Assembly: GCF_030272895.1 (NCBI RefSeq)
Contig: NZ_JALRNF010000010.1
Location: 1 to 64,000 of the forward strand
Length of the DNA: 64,000 nt
Source: Pseudomonas sp. BGr12
Lineage (GTDB): Bacteria; Pseudomonadota; Gammaproteobacteria; Pseudomonadales; Pseudomonadaceae
Direction: 5' to 3'
Shown here: positions 15,780 to 26,564 of the stretch, piece by piece
Layout of the letters: each line of letters starts with the position of its first letter
Numbering within the stretch: the stretch's first letter is position 1
Program-made: the position numbers and the translations under genes
Notes under the pieces: generated by a model
Databases searched by the model: none
The model's input: only the letters and a program-made list of their open reading frames with translations
Told to the model about the DNA's origin: nothing

Positions 15780-17707
15780 GGCGTCGTCTGAGCTGGGACA
15801 TCCACACCCGCACACAGATCATCAGCCTGGGCCCTGCCCTGCTGCTGACCCTGCTGCTGATCAGCTTCTTTACCTTCGTACGGATCCAGGACCTGCGCCA
15901 GGAGCTCAATCACACCGGCCAGTTGATCGCCAACCAGTTGGCCCCGGCCTCCGAATACGGGGTGATCGCCGGCAACGACGAAGTGCTGGAAAGCCTGATG
16001 CGCGCCACCCTGAGCATTCCCCATGTGCGCTTCCTGGAGGTGCAGGACAGCAGCAACCATATTCTGGTGTACGTCGAGCAACCCGATGAGCACACCCATC
16101 GCGCGCAGCAGGTCGAGGTCTTCCAGGCGCCCATCCGCCTGCAGCAGATCCGCCTGGACAACGACTTCCTGCACAACGGCGGACAACCTCCGAAGAATAT
16201 CGGTGACGACTACCTGGGCCGGGTCATCGTCGGCATGTCCAACGACGCGTTCAGCGAGCGCCAGCAAGAAATCATGATCAAGGCCGCGATCCTGGCCTTG
16301 TTCGCCCTGCTGTTCACCTTCCTCCTGGCCCGGCGCCTGGCAAAAAGCCTGGCCCAGCCGATCAGCGACATGGGCCATGCGGTCGAGGCCATCCAGCAGG
16401 GTCAATACAACGCCCCGTTGCCAGTGGTCGACGACAGCGAACTGGGCCACCTGGCCCGGCACATCAACAACCTGGCCAGCGCCCTGGGCCAGGCCAGCCA
16501 TGAGCAGCAGCAAGCCATGTCGCAGCTGATCCAGGCCCGTGAAGAGGCCGAGCAGGCGAACAAGGCCAAGTCCGACTTCCTGGCCATGATGAGCCATGAG
16601 CTGCGCACCCCCATGAACGGCGTGATGGGCATGCTGCAACTGCTGGAAACCACCTCCTTGAGCGAAGAGCAGGCCGAGTACACCGCCGTGGCCAGTGAAT
16701 CGACCGGGCACCTGCTCAAGGTGATCAACGACATCCTCGACTTCTCGCGGATCGAGCGCACCCATCTGGAACTGGAACAGATCGACTTCAACCTGGCAGA
16801 ACTGATCGGCAGCAGCGTGCAGTCCTTCCAGCACCTGGCGGTGCAGCGCGGCCTGGACCTGCAGTTGCAGCTGCCTGCGGGCATGGCGCAACTGCAGGTG
16901 ACGGGCGACCCGACGCGGATCCGCCAGATCCTGCTCAACCTGATCGGCAACGCCCTGAAGTTCACCGAACGCGGCAGCGTGCGCATCGAACCGCGCTGGC
17001 AGGCGCTCGATGCACAACTGATCTGGTTTACCTGCGCGGTGCAGGACACCGGCATCGGCATCGACAACGCCCACCTGGAGATGATGTTCGTCGCCTTCCA
17101 GCAGGCCGACAGCTCGATTTCCCGGCGCTACGGCGGCACGGGCCTGGGGCTGTCGATTGCCCGCACCCTGGCCGAACGGATGGGCGGCACCCTGCGAGCC
17201 GAAAGTCGCGAGGGCCTGGGCTCGACTTTCACCCTGGAAATGCCGCTGGCCCTGTCGACGGCTCAGGCGCCGCACCTGCCGAGCCCGGCAAAGACTGGCG
17301 CAGGCGAAGCCGAAGGCCTGGGCCGGCGAGTCCTCTTGGTGGAGGACAACCCGGTGAACCAGACAGTGATCGAAGCCATGCTGCGCAGCCTGGGGTTTGA
17401 GGTGTTTACGGCCGTGGACGGCGCCCAGGCGGTGGCCCAGGTCGCCCGCCAGCGCTTTGCCGCGATCCTGATGGACTGCCGCCTGCCGATCATCGACGGT
17501 TACGAGGCCACCCGGCGCATCCGCCAGCTGCCCCTGGCCTCCGCCACCCCCATCATCGCCCTGACCGCCAACGCCTTGCAGGGTGACCGCGAGCGCTGCC
17601 TGGGCGTCGGGATGAACGATTACCTGGCAAAGCCGTTCAAACGTACTGACCTGCAGCAGATTCTGCAGCGATGGCTGCCCGATCAGTCAGCTGCGACTGG
17701 CGATTAA
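15776..17707 (+). CDS. BarA/GacS-like hybrid sensor histidine kinase
   Basis: 643 residues. Membrane segments near 18-36 and 170-188 flank a periplasmic sensor of the BarA N-terminal type ([20 protein letters not shown]). Then come HAMP, HisKA with phospho-His274 in [12 protein letters not shown], HATPase ([24 protein letters not shown]), and a receiver with phospho-Asp567 in [11 protein letters not shown]. No C-terminal Hpt domain, so it needs a separate Hpt protein. By position next to fabA it matches P. aeruginosa PA1611, a kinase reported to interact with RetS and act through HptB/Gac-Rsm; this orthology is from memory. Overlaps the binding-protein gene by four bases. Confidence 0.9.
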   Translation: MRRRLSWDIHTRTQIISLGPALLLTLLLISFFTFVRIQDLRQELNHTGQLIANQLAPASEYGVIAGNDEVLESLMRATLSIPHVRFLEVQDSSNHILVYVEQPDEHTHRAQQVEVFQAPIRLQQIRLDNDFLHNGGQPPKNIGDDYLGRVIVGMSNDAFSERQQEIMIKAAILALFALLFTFLLARRLAKSLAQPISDMGHAVEAIQQGQYNAPLPVVDDSELGHLARHINNLASALGQASHEQQQAMSQLIQAREEAEQANKAKSDFLAMMSHELRTPMNGVMGMLQLLETTSLSEEQAEYTAVASESTGHLLKVINDILDFSRIERTHLELEQIDFNLAELIGSSVQSFQHLAVQRGLDLQLQLPAGMAQLQVTGDPTRIRQILLNLIGNALKFTERGSVRIEPRWQALDAQLIWFTCAVQDTGIGIDNAHLEMMFVAFQQADSSISRRYGGTGLGLSIARTLAERMGGTLRAESREGLGSTFTLEMPLALSTAQAPHLPSPAKTGAGEAEGLGRRVLLVEDNPVNQTVIEAMLRSLGFEVFTAVDGAQAVAQVARQRFAAILMDCRLPIIDGYEATRRIRQLPLASATPIIALTANALQGDRERCLGVGMNDYLAKPFKRTDLQQILQRWLPDQSAATGD

Positions 17708-17770
17708 TCTGAAATTGCGGCAGTCTTATGGACTGGACAGGTCCCTTGAAAGACCTGAAAATAAAATTTC

Positions 17771-17786
17771 AGTGCACAAGTGTACT
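17771..17786. promoter_or_regulatory. Putative DesT/FabR-type operator of fabAB
   Basis: AGTGCACAAGTGTACT is an imperfect palindrome (12 of 16 bases symmetric, half-site AGTRCAC). It lies about 135 bases before fabA. In P. aeruginosa the TetR-family regulator DesT controls fabAB through a similar AGTG...ACT palindrome, and E. coli FabR uses a related site. Assigned by resemblance from memory. Confidence 0.5.
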
Positions 17787-17918
17787 TCTTTGCCCCGTGC
17801 GCTGTGACTTTCACTACAACGCAATAGTCTATGTGTAGGCTACCGCCCCAAGCACAAGGGTCTTGGGTCGGCCGGGAAGATTTGCCCCCTGCCGCACGGG
17901 GACTATTGAGGAGCTCGC

Positions 17919-18434
17919 ATGACCAAACAAAACGCCTTTACTCGGGAAGACCTGCTGCGCTGCAGTCGCGGTGAGCTGTTCGGCCCAGGTAACGCGCAAT
18001 TGCCCGCCCCGAACATGCTGATGGTGGATCGCATCACCCACATCAGCCAGGAAGGCGGCAAGTACGGCAAAGGTGAATTGGTCGCCGAGCTGGATATCAA
18101 TCCGGACCTGTGGTTCTTCGCCTGCCACTTCGAAGGCGATCCGGTGATGCCGGGCTGCCTGGGCCTCGACGCCATGTGGCAGCTGGTCGGCTTTTTCCTT
18201 GGCTGGCAGGGTCTGCCAGGCCGTGGCCGCGCCCTGGGTTCGGGCGAAGTGAAGTTTTTTGGCCAGGTGCTGCCAGAAGCGAAGAAAGTCACCTACAACA
18301 TTCATATCAAGCGCGTCCTCAAAGGCAAACTGAACATGGCCATTGCCGATGGTTCGGTCAGCGTCGACGGTCGCGAGATCTACACCGCCGACGGTCTGCG
18401 TGTCGGCGTGTTCACCTCCACTGACAATTTCTAA
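17919..18434 (+). CDS. fabA: 3-hydroxydecanoyl-ACP dehydratase/isomerase
   Basis: 171 residues, full length. FabA dehydrates 3-hydroxydecanoyl-ACP and isomerises the trans-2 product to cis-3-decenoyl-ACP, the branch point of anaerobic unsaturated fatty acid synthesis. The active-site segment [23 protein letters not shown] contains the catalytic His (about 71) and Asp (about 85). A GAGGAG ribosome site precedes the ATG. It is 11 bases upstream of fabB. A DesT-like palindrome lies in the promoter region. Confidence 0.98.
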   Translation: MTKQNAFTREDLLRCSRGELFGPGNAQLPAPNMLMVDRITHISQEGGKYGKGELVAELDINPDLWFFACHFEGDPVMPGCLGLDAMWQLVGFFLGWQGLPGRGRALGSGEVKFFGQVLPEAKKVTYNIHIKRVLKGKLNMAIADGSVSVDGREIYTADGLRVGVFTSTDNF

Positions 18435-18445
18435 GGGTTATTCGC

Positions 18446-19666
18446 ATGCGCCGCGTCGTAATCACAGGTCTGGGCATCGTTTCTTGCCTGGGCAATGACA
18501 AAGAGACCGTCACCGAAAACCTGCGTAAAAGCCGTCCGGGCATCCGTTTCAACCCGGAATACAAGGAAATGGGGCTGCGCAGCCAGGTTTCCGGTTCCAT
18601 CGACCTGAACCTCGAAGAACTGATCGACCGCAAGGTCTACCGCTTCGTCGGTCACGCCGCCGCCTACGCCTACCTGGCGATGCAGGATGCGATCAAGGAC
18701 TCGGGCCTGACCGAAGAGCAGGTATCCAACCCGCGCACCGGCCTGGTTGCCGGCTCCGGCGGCGCTTCGACCCTGAACCAGATGGAAGCGCTGGACACCC
18801 TGCGCGAAAAAGGCGTCAAGCGCGTCGGTCCGTACCGTGTTACCCGCACCATGGGCAGCACCGTTTCGGCGTGCCTGGCCACCCCGTTCAAGATCAAGGG
18901 CATCAACTACTCGATCTCCTCGGCCTGCGCCACCTCCGCACACTGCATCGGCACCGCCATGGAGCAGATCCAGTGGGGCAAGCAGGACATCGTCTTCGCC
19001 GGCGGCGGTGAAGAAGAGCACTGGAGCCAGTCGTTCCTGTTCGACGCCATGGGCGCCCTGTCGACCAAGCGCAACGAAACCCCGGAACTGGCCTCGCGCG
19101 CCTACGATGCCGACCGTGATGGCTTCGTCATCGCTGGCGGTGGCGGCATGGTAGTGGTTGAGGAACTGGAACACGCCCTGGCCCGCGGCGCGAAAATCTA
19201 CGCCGAAATCGTCGGCTACGGCGCGACCTCCGACGGCTACGACATGGTGGCCCCGAGCGGCGAAGGCGCAATCCGCTGCATGCAGCAGGCGCTGTCCACC
19301 GTCGACACCCCGATCGACTACCTGAACACCCACGGCACCTCGACCCCGGTCGGCGACGTCGCGGAAATGAAAGGTGTGCGTGAAGTGTTCGGCGACAAGG
19401 CCCCGGCCATCAGCTCGACCAAGAGCCTGTCCGGTCACTCCCTGGGCGCCGCAGGCGTTCATGAAGCGATCTACTGCCTGCTGATGATGGAAGGCGGCTT
19501 CATCGCCGGCTCCGCCAACATCGACGAGCTGGATCCGGAAGTGGCCGACCTGCCGGTCGTGCGCGAAACCCGCGAAAACGCCAAGATCGACACCGTGATG
19601 AGCAACAGCTTCGGTTTCGGCGGCACCAACGCCACCCTGGTGCTCAAGCGCTGGGAAGGCAAGTAA
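18446..19666 (+). CDS. fabB: Beta-ketoacyl-ACP synthase I
   Basis: 406 residues. FabB elongates cis-3-decenoyl-ACP and commits it to the unsaturated chain. The Cys-His-His triad of the thiolase fold is visible: Cys in [12 protein letters not shown] (about 163), His in [11 protein letters not shown] (about 298), His in [11 protein letters not shown] (about 333). Forms the fabAB operon and is followed by a strong terminator. Confidence 0.98.
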   Translation: MRRVVITGLGIVSCLGNDKETVTENLRKSRPGIRFNPEYKEMGLRSQVSGSIDLNLEELIDRKVYRFVGHAAAYAYLAMQDAIKDSGLTEEQVSNPRTGLVAGSGGASTLNQMEALDTLREKGVKRVGPYRVTRTMGSTVSACLATPFKIKGINYSISSACATSAHCIGTAMEQIQWGKQDIVFAGGGEEEHWSQSFLFDAMGALSTKRNETPELASRAYDADRDGFVIAGGGGMVVVEELEHALARGAKIYAEIVGYGATSDGYDMVAPSGEGAIRCMQQALSTVDTPIDYLNTHGTSTPVGDVAEMKGVREVFGDKAPAISSTKSLSGHSLGAAGVHEAIYCLLMMEGGFIAGSANIDELDPEVADLPVVRETRENAKIDTVMSNSFGFGGTNATLVLKRWEGK

Positions 19667-19687
19667 GGGCTCGCCCCCTTATGATGA

Positions 19688-19715
19688 AACGCCCCGACTC
19701 GTCGGGGCGTTTTTG
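19688..19715 (+). terminator. Rho-independent terminator of fabAB
   Basis: AACGCCCCGAC pairs with GTCGGGGCGTT around a very small loop and runs into TTTTT. It lies 21 bases after the fabB stop. Confidence 0.9.
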
Positions 19716-19721
19716 TTTATG

Positions 19722-19794
19722 ATCGCGGGGCAAGCCCGCTCCCACCGGGTAGGCCTCACACTGCCACCCGGTGGGAGCGGGCTTGCCCCGCGAT
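19722..19794. repeat. REP pair, perfect 29-bp inverted repeat
   Basis: Arms at 19722-19750 and 19766-19794 are perfect reverse complements (REP core CGGGGCAAGCCCGCTCCCAC) separated by 15 bases. It lies in the convergent space between fabB and the DUF3859 gene, the usual location for these REPIN-like elements. Confidence 0.92.
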
Positions 19795-19811
19795 TCCTCG
19801 TGCCCGCCTGT

Positions 19812-20276
19812 TCAACGCACGATAAAGCGTTGCTCGGCGAGCAGGCGGTCACCCTGGAACACCATGAAATGCCATTGCCCCGGCACCACCTCATGGTTTT
19901 CGCTGAACTCGTAGGCCATCACATCCTGGCTGGCGCCGGGCACCAGTTTCTGCACCACTTCGAACTTGTCATGACGCTTGCCATCGGGGGTGCGCACACC
20001 CGGGGTGAGGTACAACAGGGTCAGCGGCGTGTCATCGGCGACCTTGCCTTGCAGGCGATAGCGCATACCGAACTTGGCACCCAGGCGCGCCGGGATCTCG
20101 TCGGTCTGCTGGAGGGTCTGGTTGCTTTGGGTCAGCACCCGCTCGCCCGGCTGGAAGTTCTGGTGACGGGTTTCGAACAGGCCGTACTCGATCGGGCCTT
20201 CGACGCGGACTTCGGCACTGGCCAGGCCACTGACCAGCATGAGCCCGCACACAGCACTGAAACGACTGGAAAACAT
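19812..20276 (-). CDS. DUF3859 exported protein
   Basis: 154 residues starting at the ATG at 20276 (MFSSRFSAVCGLMLVSG...); upstream reading is noise. Signal peptide with cleavage after ASA (about residue 20), then a DUF3859 body (VRVEGPIEYGLFETRHQNFQPG...QQTDEIPARLGAKFGMRYRL). This family is a small beta-rich periplasmic protein of unknown function. It stands alone on the minus strand, 70 bases downstream of the amidohydrolase gene and possibly co-transcribed with it. Confidence 0.82.
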   Translation of the reverse strand: MFSSRFSAVCGLMLVSGLASAEVRVEGPIEYGLFETRHQNFQPGERVLTQSNQTLQQTDEIPARLGAKFGMRYRLQGKVADDTPLTLLYLTPGVRTPDGKRHDKFEVVQKLVPGASQDVMAYEFSENHEVVPGQWHFMVFQGDRLLAEQRFIVR

Positions 20277-20346
20277 GGTGCACTCCATCAAGGTTGATGG
20301 CGGCAGGCTATGACGCTCGCATGACAGGCTGATGACAGCTTGGCAA

Positions 20347-21351
20347 CTATCGCGGCCTTGGCAGCACGGCCAGGAAGTTGTCCCGGGCGACCTTGCGCGC
20401 CACGTCCTCGGGCAAGGCATCGAGGAAAGGCTCGAACGCATGCATCTGCTCACCCAGGCTGGCAAAACGCCCCACCACGTCGGAACCGAGCATGAAGCGT
20501 TCTGGGAAGCGTTTGACCAGCTCGACCCACTGCCCCCTGGGCTTGCCCTGTTCGTCCAGCAGATAGGGCTGCAGGACGCTCCAGGACAGGTCGATATACA
20601 GGTTGGGATAGTCCTCGAGCATCCGCGTCAGGGTCGGCAGGAGAAAATCCAGCTGCGTCTGGTGGCGATGGATCTCCAGGCTGGTGCCGGCATGGGCCCA
20701 GATGAAACGGGTATGCGGGTGGTTGCGCAGCGGCTCTTCGATTTCCGCCAGGTACAACGGATTGCGTTCGCGCTTGGAGGTGATGTTGGAATGGATCAGC
20801 ACCGGCAGATCCTGCTCGGCGGCCAGGTGATAGATGCGGGTCATGGCCTCGTTGTTGGCCCGCGGCGTATCGCCGGTGGTCAGGGCAGTGAGATCGTCAT
20901 GGCGGGTGAAGACTTCGCCAATGCCTTGCCAGAGACCCGGGTACAACGCCAGCATGCGCTCGATGTGCGCCACGGCGTTCTTGTCCACCGGGTTGAAGCC
21001 GGCCAGAAACGGATGAAAGCGCTGGCGCTGTGCGGGTTCGAGTTTTTCCAGCGCGGCCGCGACGTAGAGATCGGTGGCACTGTACCAGTAGGCATCGGCG
21101 TCGTCGCCAGCGTAATAGCGCGGCCGCTTGGGTTCGTCTTCATGCCATTTTTTCGCCACCGGGATGCCGGCGATCATCGATTGATCGACACGCGCCTCAT
21201 CCATGGCCTTGAGCAGCGCCGCCATGCCCTCGCTTTCCTGGAAGAAGTCCACGTAGTGCAGGTGCGCATCGCTGTAGCGGTAGTCGCGCGCCTGCACGCC
21301 TTGCAGGCTCAATCCCAACAGCAGTATCCAGGCCAGGCCCCTGATGAACAT
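20347..21351 (-). CDS. Exported amidohydrolase-family TIM-barrel protein
   Basis: 334 residues with a signal peptide (cleavage after VQA, about residue 21). Fold of Amidohydrolase_2 type: SDAHLHYVDFF near residue 27 (first metal ligands HxH), DLPVLIHSNI near 185, FIWAHAGTS near 220, and FMLGSDVVG near 295 (C-terminal metal-site Asp). The periplasmic location is unusual, since most relatives (ACMSD, resorcylate decarboxylases) are cytoplasmic. The substrate is unknown. Confidence 0.8.
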   Translation of the reverse strand: MFIRGLAWILLLGLSLQGVQARDYRYSDAHLHYVDFFQESEGMAALLKAMDEARVDQSMIAGIPVAKKWHEDEPKRPRYYAGDDADAYWYSATDLYVAAALEKLEPAQRQRFHPFLAGFNPVDKNAVAHIERMLALYPGLWQGIGEVFTRHDDLTALTTGDTPRANNEAMTRIYHLAAEQDLPVLIHSNITSKRERNPLYLAEIEEPLRNHPHTRFIWAHAGTSLEIHRHQTQLDFLLPTLTRMLEDYPNLYIDLSWSVLQPYLLDEQGKPRGQWVELVKRFPERFMLGSDVVGRFASLGEQMHAFEPFLDALPEDVARKVARDNFLAVLPRPR

Positions 21352-21466
21352 CGCACATTCCTTCCAGTCGTCTCAGACAGGGTAGACCGGCGCGCTGGCG
21401 GCACAGTTCAGCCAGTGTCTGTTACAGGGTATGCTCACGCCGTCCATTCCCGGCCTGGAGCCCACC

Positions 21467-22327
21467 GTGAGCAATCCCCTGGTCATCCGCCCTCGCACCG
21501 AAGCCGTCGAGGGCCAGCCGATCCTGCGTCCGCTGCCCTCGGCGCAATCGCGTAGCGTCGGGCCCTTCGTGTTCTTCGATCATATGCTCGCAACCGACTA
21601 TGCCCCGGGTATCGGCATGAACATCCGCCAGCACCCGCATATCGGCCTGTCTACCCTCACCTACCTGTTCGAAGGTGAACTGCAGCACAAGGACAGCCTG
21701 GGCTCGGACCAGCGAGTCCTGCCTGGTGATGTGAGTTGGATGACCGCCGGCCGTGGCGTTGCCCATGTCGAGCGCACCCCTGCCGACCTGCTGGCGCGCG
21801 GCTCGCGGCTGCATGGGCTGCAGGTGTGGCTGGCCTCACCCAAGGCAGCCGAGCAAGGTGACGGGCGTTACAGCCATCATCCTGCGGCCAGCCTGCCGAG
21901 CAGCGACAACCTGGGCGTGAACATCCGCATGATCGCCGGTAGCGGCTTCTGCCTGGAGTCGCCGGTGCCGGTGCTCTCACCGACGCTCTATGCGCTGGTA
22001 CACATGCAGGCGGCCACCACCCTGAACATCCCCACCGAACATGCCGAGCGCGCGCTCTATGTGCTGGAGGGTGAGGTGAGCCTGAACGACGAAGCCGTCG
22101 AGCCATGCAGCCTGGTGGTGCTGCCGCAGGCTGAGGAAATGAGCCTGTACGCCGAGGGCGAATGCCTGCTGGTACTGTTCGGCGGGGCGCCGCTGGATGG
22201 GCCGCGGCGGATGAACTGGAACTTCGTCGCCAGTGACCCGGCACTGATCGACCAGGCCCGGGCGCGCTGGGCGGCCGGAGACTGGCCGACGGTGCCGGGG
22301 GAAACCGAGCGGATCGAGTTGCCTTGA
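21467..22327 (+). CDS. Pirin family protein
   Basis: 286 residues from the GTG at 21467, preceded by TGGAG; the earlier ATG at 21431 overlaps a plausible -10 (TATGCT at 21430). Pirin bicupin: RQHPHIGLSTLTYLFEGELQHKDS and GRGVAHVERT carry the histidine metal ligands of the N-terminal cupin, and the C-terminal cupin is intact. Bacterial pirins include quercetinase-like dioxygenases and regulators of pyruvate metabolism; the role here is not known. Single-gene unit bounded by a REP pair. Confidence 0.87.
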   Translation: MSNPLVIRPRTEAVEGQPILRPLPSAQSRSVGPFVFFDHMLATDYAPGIGMNIRQHPHIGLSTLTYLFEGELQHKDSLGSDQRVLPGDVSWMTAGRGVAHVERTPADLLARGSRLHGLQVWLASPKAAEQGDGRYSHHPAASLPSSDNLGVNIRMIAGSGFCLESPVPVLSPTLYALVHMQAATTLNIPTEHAERALYVLEGEVSLNDEAVEPCSLVVLPQAEEMSLYAEGECLLVLFGGAPLDGPRRMNWNFVASDPALIDQARARWAAGDWPTVPGETERIELP

Positions 22328-22335
22328 GGTGCTGA

Positions 22336-22389
22336 TCGCGGGGCAAGCCCGCTCCTACAGCGATCCGTAGGAGCGGGCTTGCCCCGCGA
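22336..22389. repeat. REP pair (23-bp perfect arms)
   Basis: Arms 22336-22358 and 22367-22389 are exact reverse complements with an 8-base loop. Same REP family as at 19722. Lies in the convergent gap between the pirin and dienelactone hydrolase genes and may serve as the transcription stop for both. Confidence 0.92.
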
Positions 22390-22395
22390 AGCGAT

Positions 22396-23121
22396 TCAGG
22401 CCTTGAACACCTCATCGAGCAAATTGAACATCGCCCGGAACGCCCGCTTGGAGGTGCGCGCGTCGTACTTCATCTTGCCCGGCATGTTCGCCGCCGTGTC
22501 GGTGAAGGAATGCACCGCGCCGCCGTAGCTGATCAGCTGCCAGTCGACCTTGGCCGCATCCATCTCGGCTTCGAAGGCCGGCAGTTGCTCCTTGGGCACG
22601 AACGGGTCGGCCGCGCCATGCAGCACCAGCATCGACGCCTTGACCTTGCCTTCCTGGGCCGGCATCGGCGTATCCAGGGTGCCATGGAAGGACACCGCCG
22701 CCTGCAGGCGCATATCCTCGCGCGCCAGCTCCAGCGCGCAGCAGCCGCCAAAGCAGAAGCCGAAGGTGGCCAGCTTGCCTGGCTCCAGCACCGCCCGCGA
22801 CTGGCCCAGCAACTGGTTCAGCGCCTCCTTCATGCGCTTGCGCAACTCGACGCGGTTATCCTTGAGCGGCATCATCGCTGCCGCCGCCTCGTCCATGTTC
22901 GACGGGCGCAGAGTCTGCCCGTAGAGGTCGGCGATCAGTACCACGTAGCCCTGGGCGGCCACTTCCTTGGCGATGCGCTCGGCACCCTCGCCGATGCCCA
23001 TCCAGTTAGGTGCCATCAGCAACCCGGGCTGCCCCAGGGCACCCTGGGTGTAGACCAGGCGACTCTCATAGGCTTTGCCGGCAACATGATAGACCAGCGA
23101 CTCGATTGTAACCTTGCTCAT
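22396..23121 (-). CDS. Dienelactone hydrolase family protein
   Basis: 241-residue alpha/beta hydrolase. The nucleophile elbow GFCFGGCCALE contains the cysteine nucleophile of dienelactone hydrolases (GxCxG). The acid is in LHGAADPFVP and the histidine in GGAVHSFTD. There is no aromatic-degradation operon nearby, so a chlorocatechol role is unlikely. Single gene between a REP pair and the htpG terminator. Confidence 0.87.
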   Translation of the reverse strand: MSKVTIESLVYHVAGKAYESRLVYTQGALGQPGLLMAPNWMGIGEGAERIAKEVAAQGYVVLIADLYGQTLRPSNMDEAAAAMMPLKDNRVELRKRMKEALNQLLGQSRAVLEPGKLATFGFCFGGCCALELAREDMRLQAAVSFHGTLDTPMPAQEGKVKASMLVLHGAADPFVPKEQLPAFEAEMDAAKVDWQLISYGGAVHSFTDTAANMPGKMKYDARTSKRAFRAMFNLLDEVFKA

Positions 23122-23141
23122 GCACTCCTCCTTGCCCCATG

Positions 23142-23166
23142 AAAAAAGCCCGCCGAAGCGGGCTTT
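23142..23166 (-). terminator. Terminator of htpG
   Basis: Read on the minus strand, AAAGCCCGC-TTCG-GCGGGCTTT forms a 9-bp stem with a TTCG tetraloop and continues into six T residues. It lies just after the htpG stop codon. Confidence 0.9.
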
Positions 23167-23177
23167 CCTGACTCTAC

Positions 23178-25082
<1,905 letters not shown>

Positions 25083-25166
25083 GGTCTTCAACACTCCGAT
25101 CTGATGGCGGTTTCGCTCGGCAGGCGGCCCACGGCCCGGGCCTGCTTTCACGGCGGGATGTCCTGC

Positions 25167-25194
25167 AGATGGGGGCAGCGGATGCTATTTCAAG
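25167..25194 (-). promoter_or_regulatory. Sigma-32 (RpoH) heat-shock promoter of htpG
   Basis: On the minus strand: CTTGAA at 25194-25189, 14 bases, then CCCCATCT at 25174-25167. This matches the RpoH consensus (CTTGAA-N13-17-CCCCATNT) at every defined position. It overlaps the last codons and stop of the upstream thioesterase gene. The predicted start of transcription is about 78 bases before the htpG ATG. Confidence 0.85.
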
Positions 25195-25646
25195 GGCGCG
25201 GGCATCTCTTCGATCTTGAAATGTGCCCGGGCGGTGGCGATCGGCTCGCTCTCGCTGCCCTGCCAGGCGGTGATCGCCACGTTGGTCACCCGCCGCCCCT
25301 GGCGCCACAGCTGGCACCTGGCGTAGGTGTCGCGGTAGTGCCCGGCGCGCAGGTAATCGATGGAGAAATCGATGATTTTCGGAATGGCCGCGCTTTCGCT
25401 GAAGATCATCAGGTACAACGCCGCCGACAGCTCCATGAACCCGGCGATGACACCTCCATGGATGGCCGGCAGCAACGGGTTGCCGATGTTGTCCTTGTTG
25501 GCCGGCAGGCAGAACAGCAAGTCATCGCCCTGGCGACTGCACTGGATGCCGATCAGGCCGGCGTAGGGAATCAGCGCCAGCAAGGGCTGGTAGTTGCCTT
25601 CGGCATGGGCCTTTCGCAGTTGCTGGTGAACCTCTGGCGGAATCAT
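25185..25646 (-). CDS. PaaI-family hotdog thioesterase
   Basis: 153 residues, hotdog fold, with the catalytic-region segment LLPAIHGGVIAGFMELSAALYLM near residues 55-77. Likely hydrolyses small acyl-CoA esters. Its ATG overlaps the stop of the adjacent upstream thioesterase gene (ATGA), so the two are coupled and may form a heteromer. The htpG promoter lies in its 3' end. Confidence 0.84.
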   Translation of the reverse strand: MIPPEVHQQLRKAHAEGNYQPLLALIPYAGLIGIQCSRQGDDLLFCLPANKDNIGNPLLPAIHGGVIAGFMELSAALYLMIFSESAAIPKIIDFSIDYLRAGHYRDTYARCQLWRQGRRVTNVAITAWQGSESEPIATARAHFKIEEMPAPLK

Positions 25647-26119
25647 TGCGCGCGCCCCTTGAGACTGTTGCCGAAATTCAGGCCGCCCTTGACCCCCTTG
25701 CCCAGGCGCATGAAGGTTCCCACCACCTGGGCGACAGGTTGCTCGGGGTCATCCTGGTAGGCCATGCCGCGGGTGAAGATCACATCGCGGGTCACCCGGT
25801 AGCACTGGGCGTAGCCATAGATGTCCTGACCGGCCTTGGCCGGGTGCATGTAGTCGATACGCAGGTCCAGGGTCGGGCAGACTTCGAACTCCGCCAATGC
25901 ACAGAGGGTGGCCATGCCGCAGGTGGTATCCATCAGCGTGGTCAATGCACCGCCATGAATGGCACCGGTTTGCGGGTTGCCAATGATGCTGGCCGAATAC
26001 GGCAATACCAGGGTCATGCCCTGGGTATCAACATGATGAACACGCATCTGCAATAACTGACAATGAGGTAATGCACCAAGAAACCGTTGCGCCATTGCCT
26101 GCAAAGAAGTCTCGCTCAT
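25643..26119 (-). CDS. PaaI-family hotdog thioesterase (tandem partner)
   Basis: 158 residues from the ATG at 26119 (MSETSLQAMAQRFLGALPHCQLLQMRV). Hotdog core ASIIGNPQTGAIHGGALTTLMDTTCGMATL, with the HGG motif and downstream Asp of the PaaI group. Divergent from the coupled thioesterase but of the same fold, so an old tandem duplication is likely. Substrate unknown. Confidence 0.84.
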   Translation of the reverse strand: MSETSLQAMAQRFLGALPHCQLLQMRVHHVDTQGMTLVLPYSASIIGNPQTGAIHGGALTTLMDTTCGMATLCALAEFEVCPTLDLRIDYMHPAKAGQDIYGYAQCYRVTRDVIFTRGMAYQDDPEQPVAQVVGTFMRLGKGVKGGLNFGNSLKGRAQ

Positions 26120-26210
26120 ATCACTAACGCCTTTGTGGTTATCAAGGCAATGCACAAGCTCGGGAAAAAGTCCATATAGATCCGGCAGTTATATATCTTT
26201 AACAACCGTG

Positions 26211-26238
26211 GAACTTCTCTTGGCTACTTGTGTTCAAA
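26211..26238 (+). promoter_or_regulatory. AlgU/sigma-E-type promoter
   Basis: GAACTT at 26211-26216 and TCAAA at 26234-26238 are separated by 17 bases. This is a close match to the envelope-stress sigma factor consensus (GAACTT-N16-17-TCTGA). It would start transcription about 30 bases before the lipoprotein gene, leaving just enough room for its GAGGAG ribosome site. Confidence 0.72.
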
Positions 26239-26275
26239 GGTACAAGTAACTTATTTCCACGAGGAGAAACACCCC

Positions 26276-26548
26276 ATGCGTAAACCTTTTGCCTTTGCCG
26301 TAATGCTGGCCGCCGCCCTGGGTCTTGCTGCTTGCGATAAAGCCAGCGAAGACAAAGCTCAGGATGCAGCGCAACACACCGAGAACGCCCAGCAGAAGAT
26401 GGACGAAGCTCAGGATAAAGTGAACGAGGCCGCAAAAGAAAACGCCGAAGCCGCCAAAGACAGTGCTGAAGCGCAACAGAAAGCCGCTGAAGAAGCTGCA
26501 CCTGCTGCACCGGCCGCTCCAGCTGCCCCGGCCGAGCCTGCCAAGTAA
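26276..26548 (+). CDS. Small Ala-rich coiled-coil lipoprotein
   Basis: 90 residues from the ATG at 26276, with GAGGAG at 26261-26266. Type II signal peptide ends in the lipobox LAAC (Cys at about residue 20). The mature part is an Ala/Glu/Lys/Gln-rich helix with 7- and 11-residue periodicity (about 24-70), like Lpp/OprI, and ends in AAP repeats. Probably an outer-membrane lipoprotein that spaces or tethers the envelope. The upstream AlgU-type promoter suggests induction by envelope or osmotic stress. Upstream in-frame codons from 26228 are not used. Confidence 0.85.
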   Translation: MRKPFAFAVMLAAALGLAACDKASEDKAQDAAQHTENAQQKMDEAQDKVNEAAKENAEAAKDSAEAQQKAAEEAAPAAPAAPAAPAEPAK

Positions 26549-26564
26549 GCTTGGGCCTGGAATG

